This document shows, one piece after another, positions 1 through 11,000 of a DNA stretch of 64,000 nucleotides. The position numbers and the translations under genes are program-made. How positions within the stretch are numbered: the stretch's first letter is position 1; every line of letters starts with the position of its first letter. The notes beneath the pieces are model-generated. The model saw only the letters and a list, made by a program, of their open reading frames with translations. It searched no databases and was not told where the DNA came from. Source of the DNA: Diadema setosum (lineage: Eukaryota; Echinodermata; Echinoidea; Diadematoida; Diadematidae); the NCBI GenBank assembly GCA_033980235.1, contig CM067069.1, positions 13,280,828-13,344,827 on the forward strand, given 5' to 3'.

Positions 1-500
1 TGTGAAGACAGTATGTCAACATCATGCGATGAAATATAGTGAGAAGGAGATGCAGGAAGATGTGCAACTTGATTATAGAGGATTACTTTCTATACTATAA
101 GAGCAGATCTGGAGTAGGGCGTATTGCATTACCTAAATCTTGCCCAGTATCACAGTAATGTGCAGTTTAATGCCCCGTCACTGTACAGGCATGCTAACCT
201 GGAAACATTGAACTGCACATTACTTGAATATGAGACCATTCTGAAGCAAATAATTTTCACACAACAATAGATATATAATGTACTCTTAAATGAATCCCAC
301 AAGAATTGGAACAATCATCCCCCAGCATTCCCACTGATTCCCACTGATCAGTTACTAGCCATCCCCTTTAAGGTAACACAATACGCCCTACTCCAGATCC
401 ACTCTTATAATATAGTAAGTAATCCTCTATAATCAAGTTGCACACATTCCTGTATCTCCTTCTCACTATTTTCATCGCATGATGTTGCATACTTCACACA
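1..500. repeat. Outer inverted repeat pair enclosing a truncated family B element
   Basis: Positions 1-134 and 371-500 are reverse complements over about 130 bp with scattered mismatches. The inner ends read CTGGAGTAGGGCGTATTG on the left arm, with the complement on the right arm. The outer ends contain ATCATGCGATGAAA on the left and its complement near the right end. Between the arms lies a 5'-truncated family B element. The left arm may begin before the window. The likeliest reading is an older hairpin-forming MITE into which another element inserted, or a composite of two fold-back elements. No reading frame is present. Confidence 0.75.
140..371 (-). mobile_element. Truncated copy of family B TTAA-bounded fold-back element
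   Basis: This segment matches the right half of the complete copy at 29523-29886, including the central stem ATGTGCAGTTTAAT and its complement around AACTGCACATTACTTGA. The shared end is GTTACTAGCCATCCCC followed by CTTTAA, with TTAA at 368-371. The left half is missing apart from the central stem. A third, chimeric copy lies at 59925-60488. The element is non-coding and non-autonomous. The TTAA boundary suggests piggyBac-type mobilisation, which is an inference from the end sequence only. Confidence 0.7.
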
Positions 501-2570
501 CGTCCTTATTTTTCCTAGCGCCCAGTGACCTTCCCTCGTTTTCTATTTATATGCACCTTGCCCTTCTGTATTTTTCAAAACTCATTACTATATTTGTCCG
601 TTTTCCCAACCCCTTTACGTCTCTGTTCTTTAAAAGAAAGCAACGTTAGTGGCTCCGATTTTTATCGTAAAGGCTTAAGAAAACATCTGAATCATCTGTC
701 GGTCAATATTTTTGTATGTGCTGCTCTATTTCTTGCGGCGGTGTCGAAATAACCGTGTAATTTGCTGTCGCGATCGGTGGATTAAAGAATTCCAATATCC
801 CAACACCATACGTTATTGAGTTAGTTCGCGATTATTCAGTAGAATAGGGAGAACATACGTGGTGGTAATCAAATTTTTTACATGCCTAGTTTTCCTTTGC
901 CAGGGATGGGGGTAAGTGAAAGGAGAGGGGGGGGGGGGGGGCAAAGTTGGTGATCGAGTTTCGGCAGTTGTCGCTTCGGCCCAAACCCGACCGCCCGAAA
1001 ATAGAGCAACGCACCAAGATAATTGACACACCATCCTGGCTCATCATCTTATCTGCATTCCGCTCCGGGGGTGATCGATAAAACCATTATTACTCTAAAA
1101 TACGCCACTGTCAGAGCAACTGCTATCGCTCGCAACGTGTCTAGTGGGGGTCCATATTCTGAACGATCTCGCGTCACATGGGGCCATAGGATCACATGCA
1201 ACAGTACATTCATTTGTACTTTAAATAGTTACTGTTTATAATGACGAATTTTTTTTACCTGCTGTACATTTACAGCTATAGTTTAGCTGTACATGAATAT
1301 ATTTTGACGATATTCAATAAGTTACATATAACGTATTGAGTGATCCACATTTTACAAGCCTTGCTTTTCAGTGGACCACTCTTTGCCGTATATACTTACT
1401 TTTTGTCAACCTTGCAAAGTATAGCCTACATTGCGGTTATTGGTTATTCTACCTAATTGTACATACTTTTCATTTTATAATCTAACGATCTACACTGCAT
1501 TATGTATTTTTTGCCAACTGATAAAACGCTATGATTTGTGTAATTTAAGTTTTGTCTTTTGTTTTACTTTTTGTTGAAAGGAAATGAATGAATGGCCTAA
1601 TTTAAGTGAATTGAATAGGAATTCTTTCAAGCAGTTTGTGCATACACGTCTTCACATTATTAACGACACACATACACACATAGATCAACTGTACTAACAA
1701 AGACAAAACCCAATTAAAAAAAGTCCTGCTATTCTTTAGAGTTTTTCTTCGGAAACCAGTGTCAGGCTATATAAAATGTCCTTGCACTTCAAAGCATTTT
1801 CCCCTGTGTTTTGGTATAGCATAATGAACATGTTATCATGAATGTATCCATGAATAAGATAAAGGGACAGATTTCTGTTACTCTTTTGCTTTTGGATGAC
1901 TATATTGTGTTATCAAACAAACTCCATGTCAAAAATAGATACTAATATCAAAGGCTTTGTGGAGGCATGACGGATGAAAGGTTTGCCTGAGAACATTTAT
2001 AGGGGAGAAAAGGCAGAGCCGAAAGTAGCGATGGTTAGTATAAGATTACATGTCCTCTCCAATCGGCTATTTCAGGGAGACAAAAATCAGAGATTGCAAA
2101 TTTCGTTGCATAAAACATCAAATCATTGCCCGAAATATCGGTGTGGGGGTGGGGGAGTACCTTATAGCATCAAAGAGAAAGGTAGTTTGGACTTTACCGG
2201 CATGTCCCCCGAGAGTTGACGGAGGAAATATTAGGTGCACATGGACAGGCGTGATATCCTGCTGTAGCTGCGTGTCGTAGAACACACACGATATATTATG
2301 CTCTAAGAAGTTACAAATCAACCGTCTGACTGCCGTTCCTAATTAATCTAAAGAGCATGAAGATTGTAAATGGTTGAGTAACTATACACAGCCCAGTCAC
2401 TGTAACGTGCTCCGCACGGCGTCTGGTCGGGCTAATATTTGGGATGGTAATAAAGAGTAATGTCTGTGATAGCAGGGACAAGACAGTGATGTTCCATTGA
2501 TCACCAGCTCATCATCATGATACGCGAGAATGAAGGCCTGAAGATGTCAAGAGCAAGACAGTGACCTGGG
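501..2570. other. No gene seen; AT-rich sequence with a G run and a weak retroposon-like tail
   Basis: I see no supported gene in this interval. A G run of about 14 bases lies near 929-942. From roughly 1400 to 1600 the sequence is T-rich and ends in AAAGGAAATGAATGAATGG, which resembles the 3' end of a LINE copy, but support is weak. Short open stretches have no recognisable domains. Confidence 0.5.
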
Positions 2571-2712
2571 CCCCGTTTCATAAAACTTGTCATCAGTGAC
2601 AAGTTGTCATAGATGTGACAAGCTACTGAAATCCTTGCATCTGATTGGCTGAGAGCAAATTTGTCATAGAAATGTGGCAGTCGTCACTGATGACAAGTTT
2701 TATGAAACGGGG
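2571..2712. mobile_element. Short MITE with CCCCGTTTCATAAAACTTG terminal inverted repeats
   Basis: The 142 bp element begins CCCCGTTTCATAAAACTTG and ends with the exact complement CAAGTTTTATGAAACGGGG. The inverted repeats continue inward through the TCATCAGTGAC block for about 30 bp. The interior carries CTGATTGGCTGAGAGC, typical of small invertebrate MITEs. A CTGG occurs on both sides at slightly different distances, so no target-site duplication is certain. It has no coding capacity. Confidence 0.85.
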
Positions 2713-3207
2713 AGCTGGTGTCGTTGTCCTCCCTCCCCCTCCATTTCTGTCAGCTAAAGGTGTTGTTACGTCGTTTCTGAGCAAGTTTGGGAACAAAATC
2801 TATAAAAGAAGAATAATCCTAAAACTTTGCACTTCCAGTCTAGCACCATCCTCTGTTAGTGTTAGACAAAGACACTCATATCAGTGCCTTGAAACAAAAT
2901 ATGATTGTTTGTCGACACAAAGAAAAGAAAATGTGCTAATTATTATACACTGCAGTAACTTTATAAACTGAACAATACTTAGTGCATGCAACAGGTGGCT
3001 TAAAATCATGTGCCGTATTATAGCTCCTGTTTAGAATGGTCACCCTCTCGAGACAAAGTGATATCTTCATGATCATGTGGTCCTTATAGACAAGTTTATA
3101 CGAAATGATTTTAACTCTTTCTGAACCAGGGACTTCACACAGTGTTTACAACTCTATATAGGGATTTATTTGCCAATCGGCACTCACAACAAGCAAAGCG
3201 CAAAGGT
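2713..3207. other. No gene seen
   Basis: AT-rich sequence between the MITE and the first family A element. A 108-codon open frame starts inside the MITE (2645) and runs to 2971. It is not supported as a gene because its beginning is mobile-element sequence and no domain is recognisable. Confidence 0.5.
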
Positions 3208-3590
3208 TTAAAGGGATCGTCTAGTTTCGGTTGAGACTTAACTTCAGATTTTTTATCAGTTTTTGTGAGATAGTGGGAAACCTCCTATGAAATATGGATG
3301 AGGATTTCATATGAGGACTTCAACGTTTATCTGATGAAAATTGATTTTGAAATGGCCGAGATATCCAAAGTAGAGTGATCCTTATAAAGTGTGGGACCCA
3401 CATTTACGATCATTTTGTTTTACTTTGTTTTTAGATGTTTCAGCTATTCCAAACCTAATTTTCATCAAATAAACTTTGAATTCCTCTTAAAATGATATGC
3501 TCTGTACTATTTCATAAGTGTTTTCTTGGTATCTCGCAAAAAAGTTCAAGCCCAATTTTCATCTCCACCAATACTGTACCATCCCTTTAA
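3208..3590. mobile_element. Family A TTAA-bounded near-palindromic element, copy 1
   Basis: The element starts TTAAAGGGATCG and ends CATCCCTTTAA, with TTAA at each end (3208-3211 and 3587-3590). The two halves are inverted copies. The left half carries GATTTTGAAATGGCCGAG and the centre reads GTGGGACCCAC. The right half carries a TTTACTTTGTTTTTAGATG block and a TTTTCATCAAATAAAC block. At least nine related copies occur in this window. The whole element could fold into a hairpin of roughly 180 bp. No coding capacity; a 75-codon frame from 3518 is partly inside this repeat. Confidence 0.85.
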
Positions 3591-4444
3591 GGGAAACAAA
3601 TGGAGTTGTCTTTATGCATGGGCAGCAAGTCTTCACATACGGCTTGTCGACAGTCGATGAGGCCTGTTTGACTGAACGTCAAGCCAATCAGTTTAGGATG
3701 TACCGGTACTTGCGGGAACCCGCTCTATATAATCATTATCATTGATGAAAAGTGATAAGCTTTGCTTTCTTTAGTTAACGAGTACTTATTTGCCTTTGAC
3801 AGGCACACTCGGGAACATGGTTATCACTGTCACAACGATCTTTGATTCGCGATTTCATCGATCGTTCCCCAATCTGAGGAATCTGACAACCACAGCCAAA
3901 AGAATAGGGTTGAAAAACAGAAACAGACTAAGAAAACACACAGCTGAAATTTCAGGACCCTCTACTAATCCCATCTCCATTTAATTTTGCATCTTTACCA
4001 TAATCACACACAAAATTATGCACCCAGCTACCCATTATCACACTCATGAATATACGTGTATATCTCTCTCTCTTCTCTTCTCTTCTCTTCTCTTCACATA
4101 ATCCGGATATACAATGTTTATAAGATGACTAAACGGAACTATTGACTAAATCTACACCAACGGAGCAAAGCATTTGTCGTTTCTTAACTGTTCTTTCATA
4201 ACTAACCGATGTGAGCCTTTTTTTTTTAATTGAAAAATTTAGATACACTCTGAAGGTTGCTCGAAATATGACGAAAATAACATTTCATCACCATCCGAGT
4301 TCAGTGCATATTATATATATATTCGAGCGTTCAGTGTCACACTCATACCTTGGATACCAGGAACGAAAGCAATAGCATGCATATTTGGCATTACATTTAT
4401 GCAGCAAAGACCGAAATACCTTTCCTATCTTGCGTAGATGTGAA
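3591..4444. other. No gene seen; short pyrimidine repeat near 4063-4095
   Basis: Unique-looking AT-rich sequence. A TC dinucleotide tract passes into a TCTCT pentamer repeat at about 4063-4095. A T run lies near 4217. No coding feature is supported. Confidence 0.5.
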
Positions 4445-4579
4445 CATGCCCCGCTGGAAAGAACACTGTGTCCCACAGTGAGTTCACATTGTATTCACAT
4501 AATGAAGAGATTTCGCACTGTGCTTCACGTTGTGTTCACACTGTCAGACGGGACACTGTGATCCTTCCAGCAGGGCATG
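4445..4579. mobile_element. Short MITE with CATGCCC ends and CACTGTG-rich interior
   Basis: The left end CATGCCCCGCTGGAAAGAAC and right end TCCTTCCAGCAGGGCATG are imperfect inverted repeats of about 28 bp. They include the paired blocks CACTGTGTCCC and GGGACACTGTG. The interior repeats TTCACATTGT-type words (GTTCACA, CACTGTG). The 135 bp length and absence of a frame fit a non-autonomous DNA element. Confidence 0.8.
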
Positions 4580-5275
4580 GACTCTTTAATACCACATGTT
4601 ATGAAGACAGAACTGTGGGCGCAGTGGTTACTAACAAAGGTTAAGGATTCTGAGAGCACCCTTCACGGAGTTCATAAAAAACGACAACAACAGACTCAGA
4701 AAAGGACGTCCGATTTTAAAAAGTTCTCTCGACAAGATGAGACAATAAAGATCCAATCAAACCGAACCAGGCGTCATTTCACTTTTGAGGTCAAGATGAC
4801 GGGGAAAGAGACGGAGTAGATAAAAGACACAGAGCGAAAGGGAAGGCAAAGGGGTAAGAAAAAGAGCGAGAGGGTAAGTGATAATAGAAATAGAAGGAGA
4901 ATGACAAGCGTGAGGAGAAAGGAGAGGAAGGAAATGGGGGGGGGGGCGGAGAGGGAGAAAGCGTCATGGGGGGTGAGTGACACGGAAGGAGAAGGGCAAA
5001 GGGAGGGAATGGGAAAGACAGAGGAAGGATGGAAAACGGGACAGTGAAAGATAGAGAGGTATAGAAAGATAAAGATTGAGAGAGAAAGGTACGGCAGGAT
5101 TAAAGTTGCCGCATCAGGTTTTGCCGGTAGAAAAATAATGAAGACACCAACTCCTTCATGATTGCCTCACCACCTGCAAAAAAAAAAAAAAAAAATGGCA
5201 AACAACATACTATTGCTGCTAAAACAAAACAAAAAATATTGCCATCATTCTTACTCAAGGTCGTTCGTTCAATAG
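4580..5275. repeat. Strongly purine-rich tract
   Basis: From about 4796 to 5100 the plus strand is almost all A and G, with GAGAGGGAGAAAG-like words and an 11-base G run near 4936. An A run follows near 5178. Such homopurine tracts can adopt unusual DNA structures, but function cannot be read from sequence. The open frames here on both strands have the low-complexity composition expected of the tract. Confidence 0.7.
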
Positions 5276-5578
5276 ATTTGGAAGCGGAAGGAGTACGCGC
5301 AAAGAAATAATGAAAAAAAAATAGGAAAGAAAGAAGAAATCACAAACAATGATGACGCAGACGGGATAATCGAACGCGAACCCCTTCTGAAATTATGGCT
5401 GAAGGAGATAACCATATTCGGGCCACCTTGGTCAATATCCCCAGCCAAGGTCATCGATGTGGGGGAACGCTCAATTCCAAAATTTGTTCGCAGATTGCGG
5501 CGTCTATTTGAAGATTCCGGCGTGCTCATCGACTTGCTAGAAACGTACATCACGAAGGTGATAGAAAGAAATGGATGA
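5276..5578 (+). CDS. Candidate exon or gene relic of unknown function (no start codon)
   Basis: The frame is open for 100 codons, from after a TAG at 5273 to a TGA at 5576. It has no ATG, so it could only be an internal exon, terminal exon or relic. The last 75 codons (from 5351) have a protein-like composition. They run from an acidic start through a proline- and glycine-containing stretch (FGPPWSISPAKVIDVG) to a basic and then hydrophobic amphipathic region (RRLRRLFEDSGVLIDLLETY). The first 25 codons look low-complexity. There is no strong splice acceptor upstream on this strand. A weak donor, AAG then GTGATA, lies near 5557. The minus strand is also open here and has a pyrimidine-rich acceptor-like sequence at about 5540-5580, so strand is uncertain. 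No family is recognised. Confidence 0.25.
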   Translation: MWKRKEYAQRNNEKKIGKKEEITNNDDADGIIEREPLLKLWLKEITIFGPPWSISPAKVIDVGERSIPKFVRRLRRLFEDSGVLIDLLETYITKVIERNG

Positions 5579-5719
5579 TCGATGCTGTGTTCGTATGCTC
5601 TACAAAACGTCCTTGACCCCGTGGTCAGGTAATCAATTGCAAGTGCAAAGAGAGCGAGCGCAAACATTCGCCAGCACACTTTACAATACACCAATCCACA
5701 ATGATAGTAACAGCGAATA

Positions 5720-5724
5720 TACAC

Positions 5725-5806
<82 letters not shown>
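5720..5806. repeat. Compound microsatellite (CA)n then (TA)n
   Basis: About 17 CA units are followed directly by about 26 TA units. The open frames crossing this tract on both strands, including a 226-codon minus-strand frame, are largely translations of the repeat. Confidence 0.97.
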
Positions 5807-5809
<3 letters not shown>

Positions 5810-7234
5810 AGCTTATAACTTACTTTATTTAAATGGATTTTTTTCTGCATCATTTGACTGATGTTATGTTTATATAATTTTTCTTTTATCCTCCAGAAAA
5901 GTGCGGCATTAATCTCGTAAGTCGATACATAAGCAAAAAAACAAAACAAACCCCAAAACAGGATACTGAAAACAGCAAAATGGAAAGGTCTGCAACAAGT
6001 CTCTAATCCTGCTTACAATAATATATAGGAAAAACAAACTGAGCTTAACTAGAGTTGTACTACACAGGTGTAATATGATGAAGAAAAGAAAGTGTAGACA
6101 TTGTAGCGACCTGGTAATTCCTTAGAAATTTAGAGTGAGCATGCCCAAGGCGCCTATAAAATCACAAAAATCACTGTTCTGACTTCTGATTTAAATGTCA
6201 TCATTCTGATCACGCTTGTTGCAAGGAGAGTGATGTTAAGCCAAAACTTCTACTCTCCAGGCTTAAAAGAAGGCAGATTTTTTTTTTTGGTTTTTTTTTC
6301 TTATCCCTGTGCCCAAACAACCTTACAGACGAGTTAACTCGCAAAAGCAAAGTCCGAGTTATTAAATTGATTTTTTATCCTTTTACCACCTACTGCCGAT
6401 TACCTCCTCTCGGGGATACTATATCTCGTGTAAAGTGAAATGCAATTTCCATTAAACTCTTAAGATTTTCATCTCTAATTCGATGATTGAACGAGGCTGT
6501 CATTCAAGATGTCAGTATGCTGTTATTCCTATGATGCGCTATTGATTTCACCTTTTATGACCAAAGATTAAGTACACTTTAAAATATTTCAGACATATCT
6601 AGGTCACCCCTACCAGAAGACGATGGAAGAACGTCCTAATGAAATGATAGAATTTCTGCCTAACTTTAAATACAAACCCAGGTGTATACAGAATCAACCT
6701 ACCAGCGACCAGAGAGGGTTGTTACTTTATTAAAGGTACGCGACATTTCCATTAAATTGACACTAATGTGATTATATAGATGCTGCATTCACGTCCAGCT
6801 GAAATGTATAATGTCATTAATCCCTGTAAGTGCATTTCCGGCGCTGGCCTATGAAATTCTGTCGTTATTTTAGTAGTTTAATAAAGAACACGCCAATAAT
6901 GGTGATCCCGAAAGTCCGATTCGTGCCAAAACTTAAGGACTGCAACAAATCTCGTGAATCCAACATTTTGCGATGTTGGCCTCATAATGTCAATGTCAGT
7001 GTATATCTTCAAAAGCAATCATGTCAAATTTTCAGAATGGAGGAATGCTGGAATTACAGCAAGTGTTTTTTTTTTTTGTGTAAGACATATCATTGTAAGG
7101 ATTTTTTTTTTTTATCACATGCTTCAGATTCTGTTTACAGCCCTGGTTTGAAGGACACAATCACTACCTTCAGCATGTCTGGATGTGGGAAAATTGCTTA
7201 GTTTCCCCTTGGCCCTATTCCACAGGTTCATCAT

Positions 7235-7237
<3 letters not shown>
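5807..7237. other. No gene seen
   Basis: AT-rich sequence with T runs near 6278, 7068 and 7101. A 123-codon frame at 6830-7201 runs through two of these T runs and shows no domain. No RNA gene or inverted repeat was noticed. Confidence 0.5.

Positions 7238-7290
<53 letters not shown>
7238..7290. repeat. (TA)n microsatellite
   Basis: About 26 uninterrupted TA dinucleotides. Confidence 0.97.
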
Positions 7291-7295
<5 letters not shown>

Positions 7296-7756
7296 AGAGC
7301 GAAGTAACCATTACAAACTAATAAGAATTGGGATGGCAGAGAGTACCATGCAGCTTGAACTAGAATACAAATGTTGTTGTTGTTGTTATTGTTTTCAAAA
7401 TTTCAAGTTCTTTCTGTATTTCCCAAAAAGCAAATGCACACATTTATAGTATTCATGCTGCTTTATTCTCAACCATCTTCATAGAATTATGACGGTTTAG
7501 ATACTGTTCTCAAGTTCATATATCGATAATCTCTTTTAAAAAAAAAGGCTATAGCCTAGGTTGGAAATACATGTGCCTTACTTTGGCTTTGTGTATTTAC
7601 GTTTTCACTGTATTCTGCTTGTAGCTGACATACAGTCTCTTTTTTTTTTCAAACCAAATTTCACAAATACTATTCTACACACCAGTAAATTAGGAAGAAT
7701 CGTCGATTTAATGTAAGAAAGATATTATTCAAAGGGGTGAAGGTTCAGGTGTGAGT
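7291..7756. other. No gene seen
   Basis: A short GTT repeat lies near 7372-7386, with A and T runs near 7541 and 7640. Nothing else is supported. Confidence 0.5.
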
Positions 7757-7950
7757 TTCTTCAATTTTTCTCCCTCCACAAATTAAATTTGTTAAGATCC
7801 AGGGACAGCTTGTGGTAGTGTCGCTGCCCGGAAAGCAGTATAGATGACACGTTCGAGCCCCACTGGTTCCTTTTTTTCCGACATGTTCCGACAGATCAGC
7901 AGTTGCGATCTTAACAAATTTAATTTGTAGAGGGAGACAAATTGAAGGAA
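7757..7950. mobile_element. Hairpin element with a tRNA-like loop (possible SINE-derived)
   Basis: Arms at about 7757-7799 and 7907-7950 are near-perfect reverse complements of about 43 bp, sharing ACAAATTAAATTTGTTAAG and its complement. The roughly 107 bp loop contains a B-box-like GTTCGAGCCCC. Upstream of it is GCTGC-CCGGAAA-GCAGT, which would fold like an anticodon arm, preceded by a D-arm-like TGTGGTAGTGTC. The T stem pairs poorly, so this is not a functional tRNA gene. An old tRNA-derived SINE core held inside inverted repeats is the likeliest reading. Confidence 0.55.
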
Positions 7951-7951
<1 letters not shown>

Positions 7952-8015
<64 letters not shown>

Positions 8016-8027
8016 ATGTATATAAGG
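7952..8027. repeat. (AT)n microsatellite
   Basis: About 28 AT units followed by a degenerate TGTATATGTATA tail. It directly abuts the preceding hairpin element. The 184- and 81-codon minus-strand frames that cross it are not supported. Confidence 0.95.
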
Positions 8028-11000
8028 GAGAGACGGACGGGGTGAGAGAAATAGATATATACATAGCGTGTGTATAGAGGGAGAGATGAACAGAGCGAGA
8101 GAAAGATATACATATACAGACATACAGAGAGAGGGGAGAGAGTGACATAGAATTATGGCTATCAATACATTTCTCGCGGTGACAGAAGGGGAGCACAGGT
8201 AGAATAATATACGAGGTGAATATTAGGAAATATTGATGTCGGAATTCCATGAGTGTGTTCCATTCATATAACTTGTCTGCGTAAAATTCACGGCAAATTG
8301 TATAACCATCTTGGAAAAAAATAAAACAGTTTAATGTGTCATTCAATGTATGTCATTTTTGTACTTTAATGGACGCAAAGATGTATATTAACTTAAGTCA
8401 TGTCTTTCTTTTGTGTGTGTGGTAAAATGTCACGTAGGTAAGGTTGTTCTTTCATGTCTTGTTTTTTTTTTTGGGGGGGGGGGTTGAATAAATTGCTAGC
8501 ACACATTTTTCCCTGATCCGTCATGGATTACTCTGTACCTGACCAATCGTAAGCATCTCAGTACGGTGGCTGGGGAATCATCCTGAGGATTTGTGTGTGG
8601 ATGCAGGGATACTAATTATTCTTTGATAAGCCCTACTTAAAAAGACCAAACATACATATTCCAGTAATACTTTGCCATATCCTGCTACAAGCTCTGTGTA
8701 AAGAGATATCTTACAATCTTCACACTCTGCAAAACTTGACCCGGGCCTTTTTTCCCCGCGACTGATGCCGGGTTAACCATTCACGTGTTAAGCACCGTGC
8801 CCCGCGGGCATTGGAATATTTTCATTTCAATGAATTGGGTAATGCATCCTTAATCAAGGATGAGTATCGGGATAAATGACAAGACCGTGAGAAGCCATCT
8901 CGGGGTAATTTCTGCTCGCGTCTTGCGAGGTTTGTCCTGCGCTACCGTCTGTGTTTGCTGTTTATTTATTTATTTGTTTGTGTTCTTTTAACAGCCAACC
9001 ACTCACTAGTGTTGGCTGGTCAATTTGATGTGACGGCAATTTGGTTGATGCTCTCAAGGAAGAAATAAGATTCAGCAGCATGGAAAAGATGATGGCCTCC
9101 TCAAGATGTATCGTCAGCCAATTTCTTTCTTTTCTTTTAGTACTCATTGATGCTTTACAAGTATAATATTGAGAGTATTTCCTACAGCTTTCTATGACAT
9201 TAAGATTCAGTGATCGATTTATGGGGCAGAATTAAGAAGTGGCATTAGTAACGTACCAATAATATCGATAACTCAGATCGACAGGCGGAGAAATCCCGTC
9301 CATAAGTGACGAATCGTGTTGATTGCTTCTGATGTCATCATCAAAATATTTGAACAGACAGTCAAATTTAGAAAATATTTATACGCATGGTATAATAACT
9401 GAAATTATTAAATACAAATTGATCTCAATATACAAAATGCAGCTGCACTGTTACAGGTTTCAGGTCATTCTCATTATATTTTGAGGAGGATGTTGGAAAG
9501 AGGATACTTAAGTTTCGTTGATAAATGAAACTTGAAAGAGATTTCGATTTGTTCTTGCAAGGGGAGAATTCGTCAATTTTGTATGATTTGATATGAAAAC
9601 CAACATGGTATGAAGACGACTGCATAGATTCCGAATACATGCCGTCAATTTTACACATACACTAGAAACGAATCGGCTTCCCCAATACTTCGGAAATCAG
9701 CTCAACATGATACTGGTGTAGCTCATGCGATGTAGTTCGTCATGCGCTCAATTTCTGGCCCGGGTTGTTAATCTCTCACTTGTTTAGAGTTCATTTCGGA
9801 ATGAATAAAATACTTCATTTGAAGGTTCGGCTGCGTATACGTCTCAATAAATTAAAGAAGAAAATTGGCAGGCAGAGTTGTACCTGACAAGATATGTCCA
9901 AACAGACATATATCTAACCTTTAAGAGGAGAGAGCACGGATGGATTAGTACAAAGCAAACAGGAATAAGGCAGGAGTTACGCTCACAGAGAAGTTTTGGT
10001 CTCACTTTAACATACCTCTCTGTACATGCTACCGTTCCGCCAGACCGTGATCTACACTCTGAAATAAATTGGGGCGAATTTCCGTGGTTCGTGACCAATG
10101 CGATATGAAAACTAGTCGATTTCGTTGTAATGGTATAAGACAGAAACTGTTTTTAGGGGTGGGGCAGGTTGAATGGGAGGTGGAAGAAGGGAGATAAAAG
10201 AGCAAGTCACGAAAGAAAATATTCGCACGCATAATAAACATCCTCCTCGAAAGGAGATACGGGATTGTTGATGCATGTGGAACCATGATGGATATATCAT
10301 CGCATCAAACGAATGCATTTTCACTACGAGTATATCATTGTCAGAATCTGATATCGACTTGTTCTCAATACGCAAGACGATTGCAAATTTTCACCAGCCC
10401 AGAGTGTCGGGAAACCTATTTCGCCGTCAGATGTACAGATAACTGATTTGCTTATAAGTGTTGTCTGAGCGTTAAACATGCTTGGTTCACATGCTGCTTT
10501 CCTCCGTCAGGGAGGTCTTACCTCCCTTCCTTCATTAAAGATTGACTATAGGATAGAAATAAAAAGATATTCAAATTAAGTTAGACAAGAGTGAGCCATG
10601 AGTGAACAATCTTTAAAATGTGTCCACATAGGATTTCGACCCTTGTTGTCGCAAACTAAGTGTAAAACGGAGGAAAACCTAAAAAAGCCCCTAATCCATC
10701 ACTATCTTGATTTCAACACTAAAAAACGTAATTTACAGAATACAATGTACTATTTGTAAATCCTGTCTTGGGTGGGGATAAGACAATATAGAATGTAGCA
10801 AATTCCTGCTCTGTAAATCACATGCGAACAAGGGGTTTACGATTATCCATGATCTACAACTTGCAATAAATAGCGCAGGCCTACTGTGCATCATGCAAAC
10901 TCGGGAAAAGAATGTCGCGTCCCGTTTACCGGTAGAGAGACTGCAAGACAGCGACCCCGAATTATTCTTGATATAGATCAGAATGATATATACTGTACTA

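Noticed and set aside
5269..5949. 226-codon minus-strand open frame
   Set aside because: Its central part is the translation of the CA/TA microsatellite, and its ends are joined only because the repeat lacks stops. The plus-strand island within it is reported separately.
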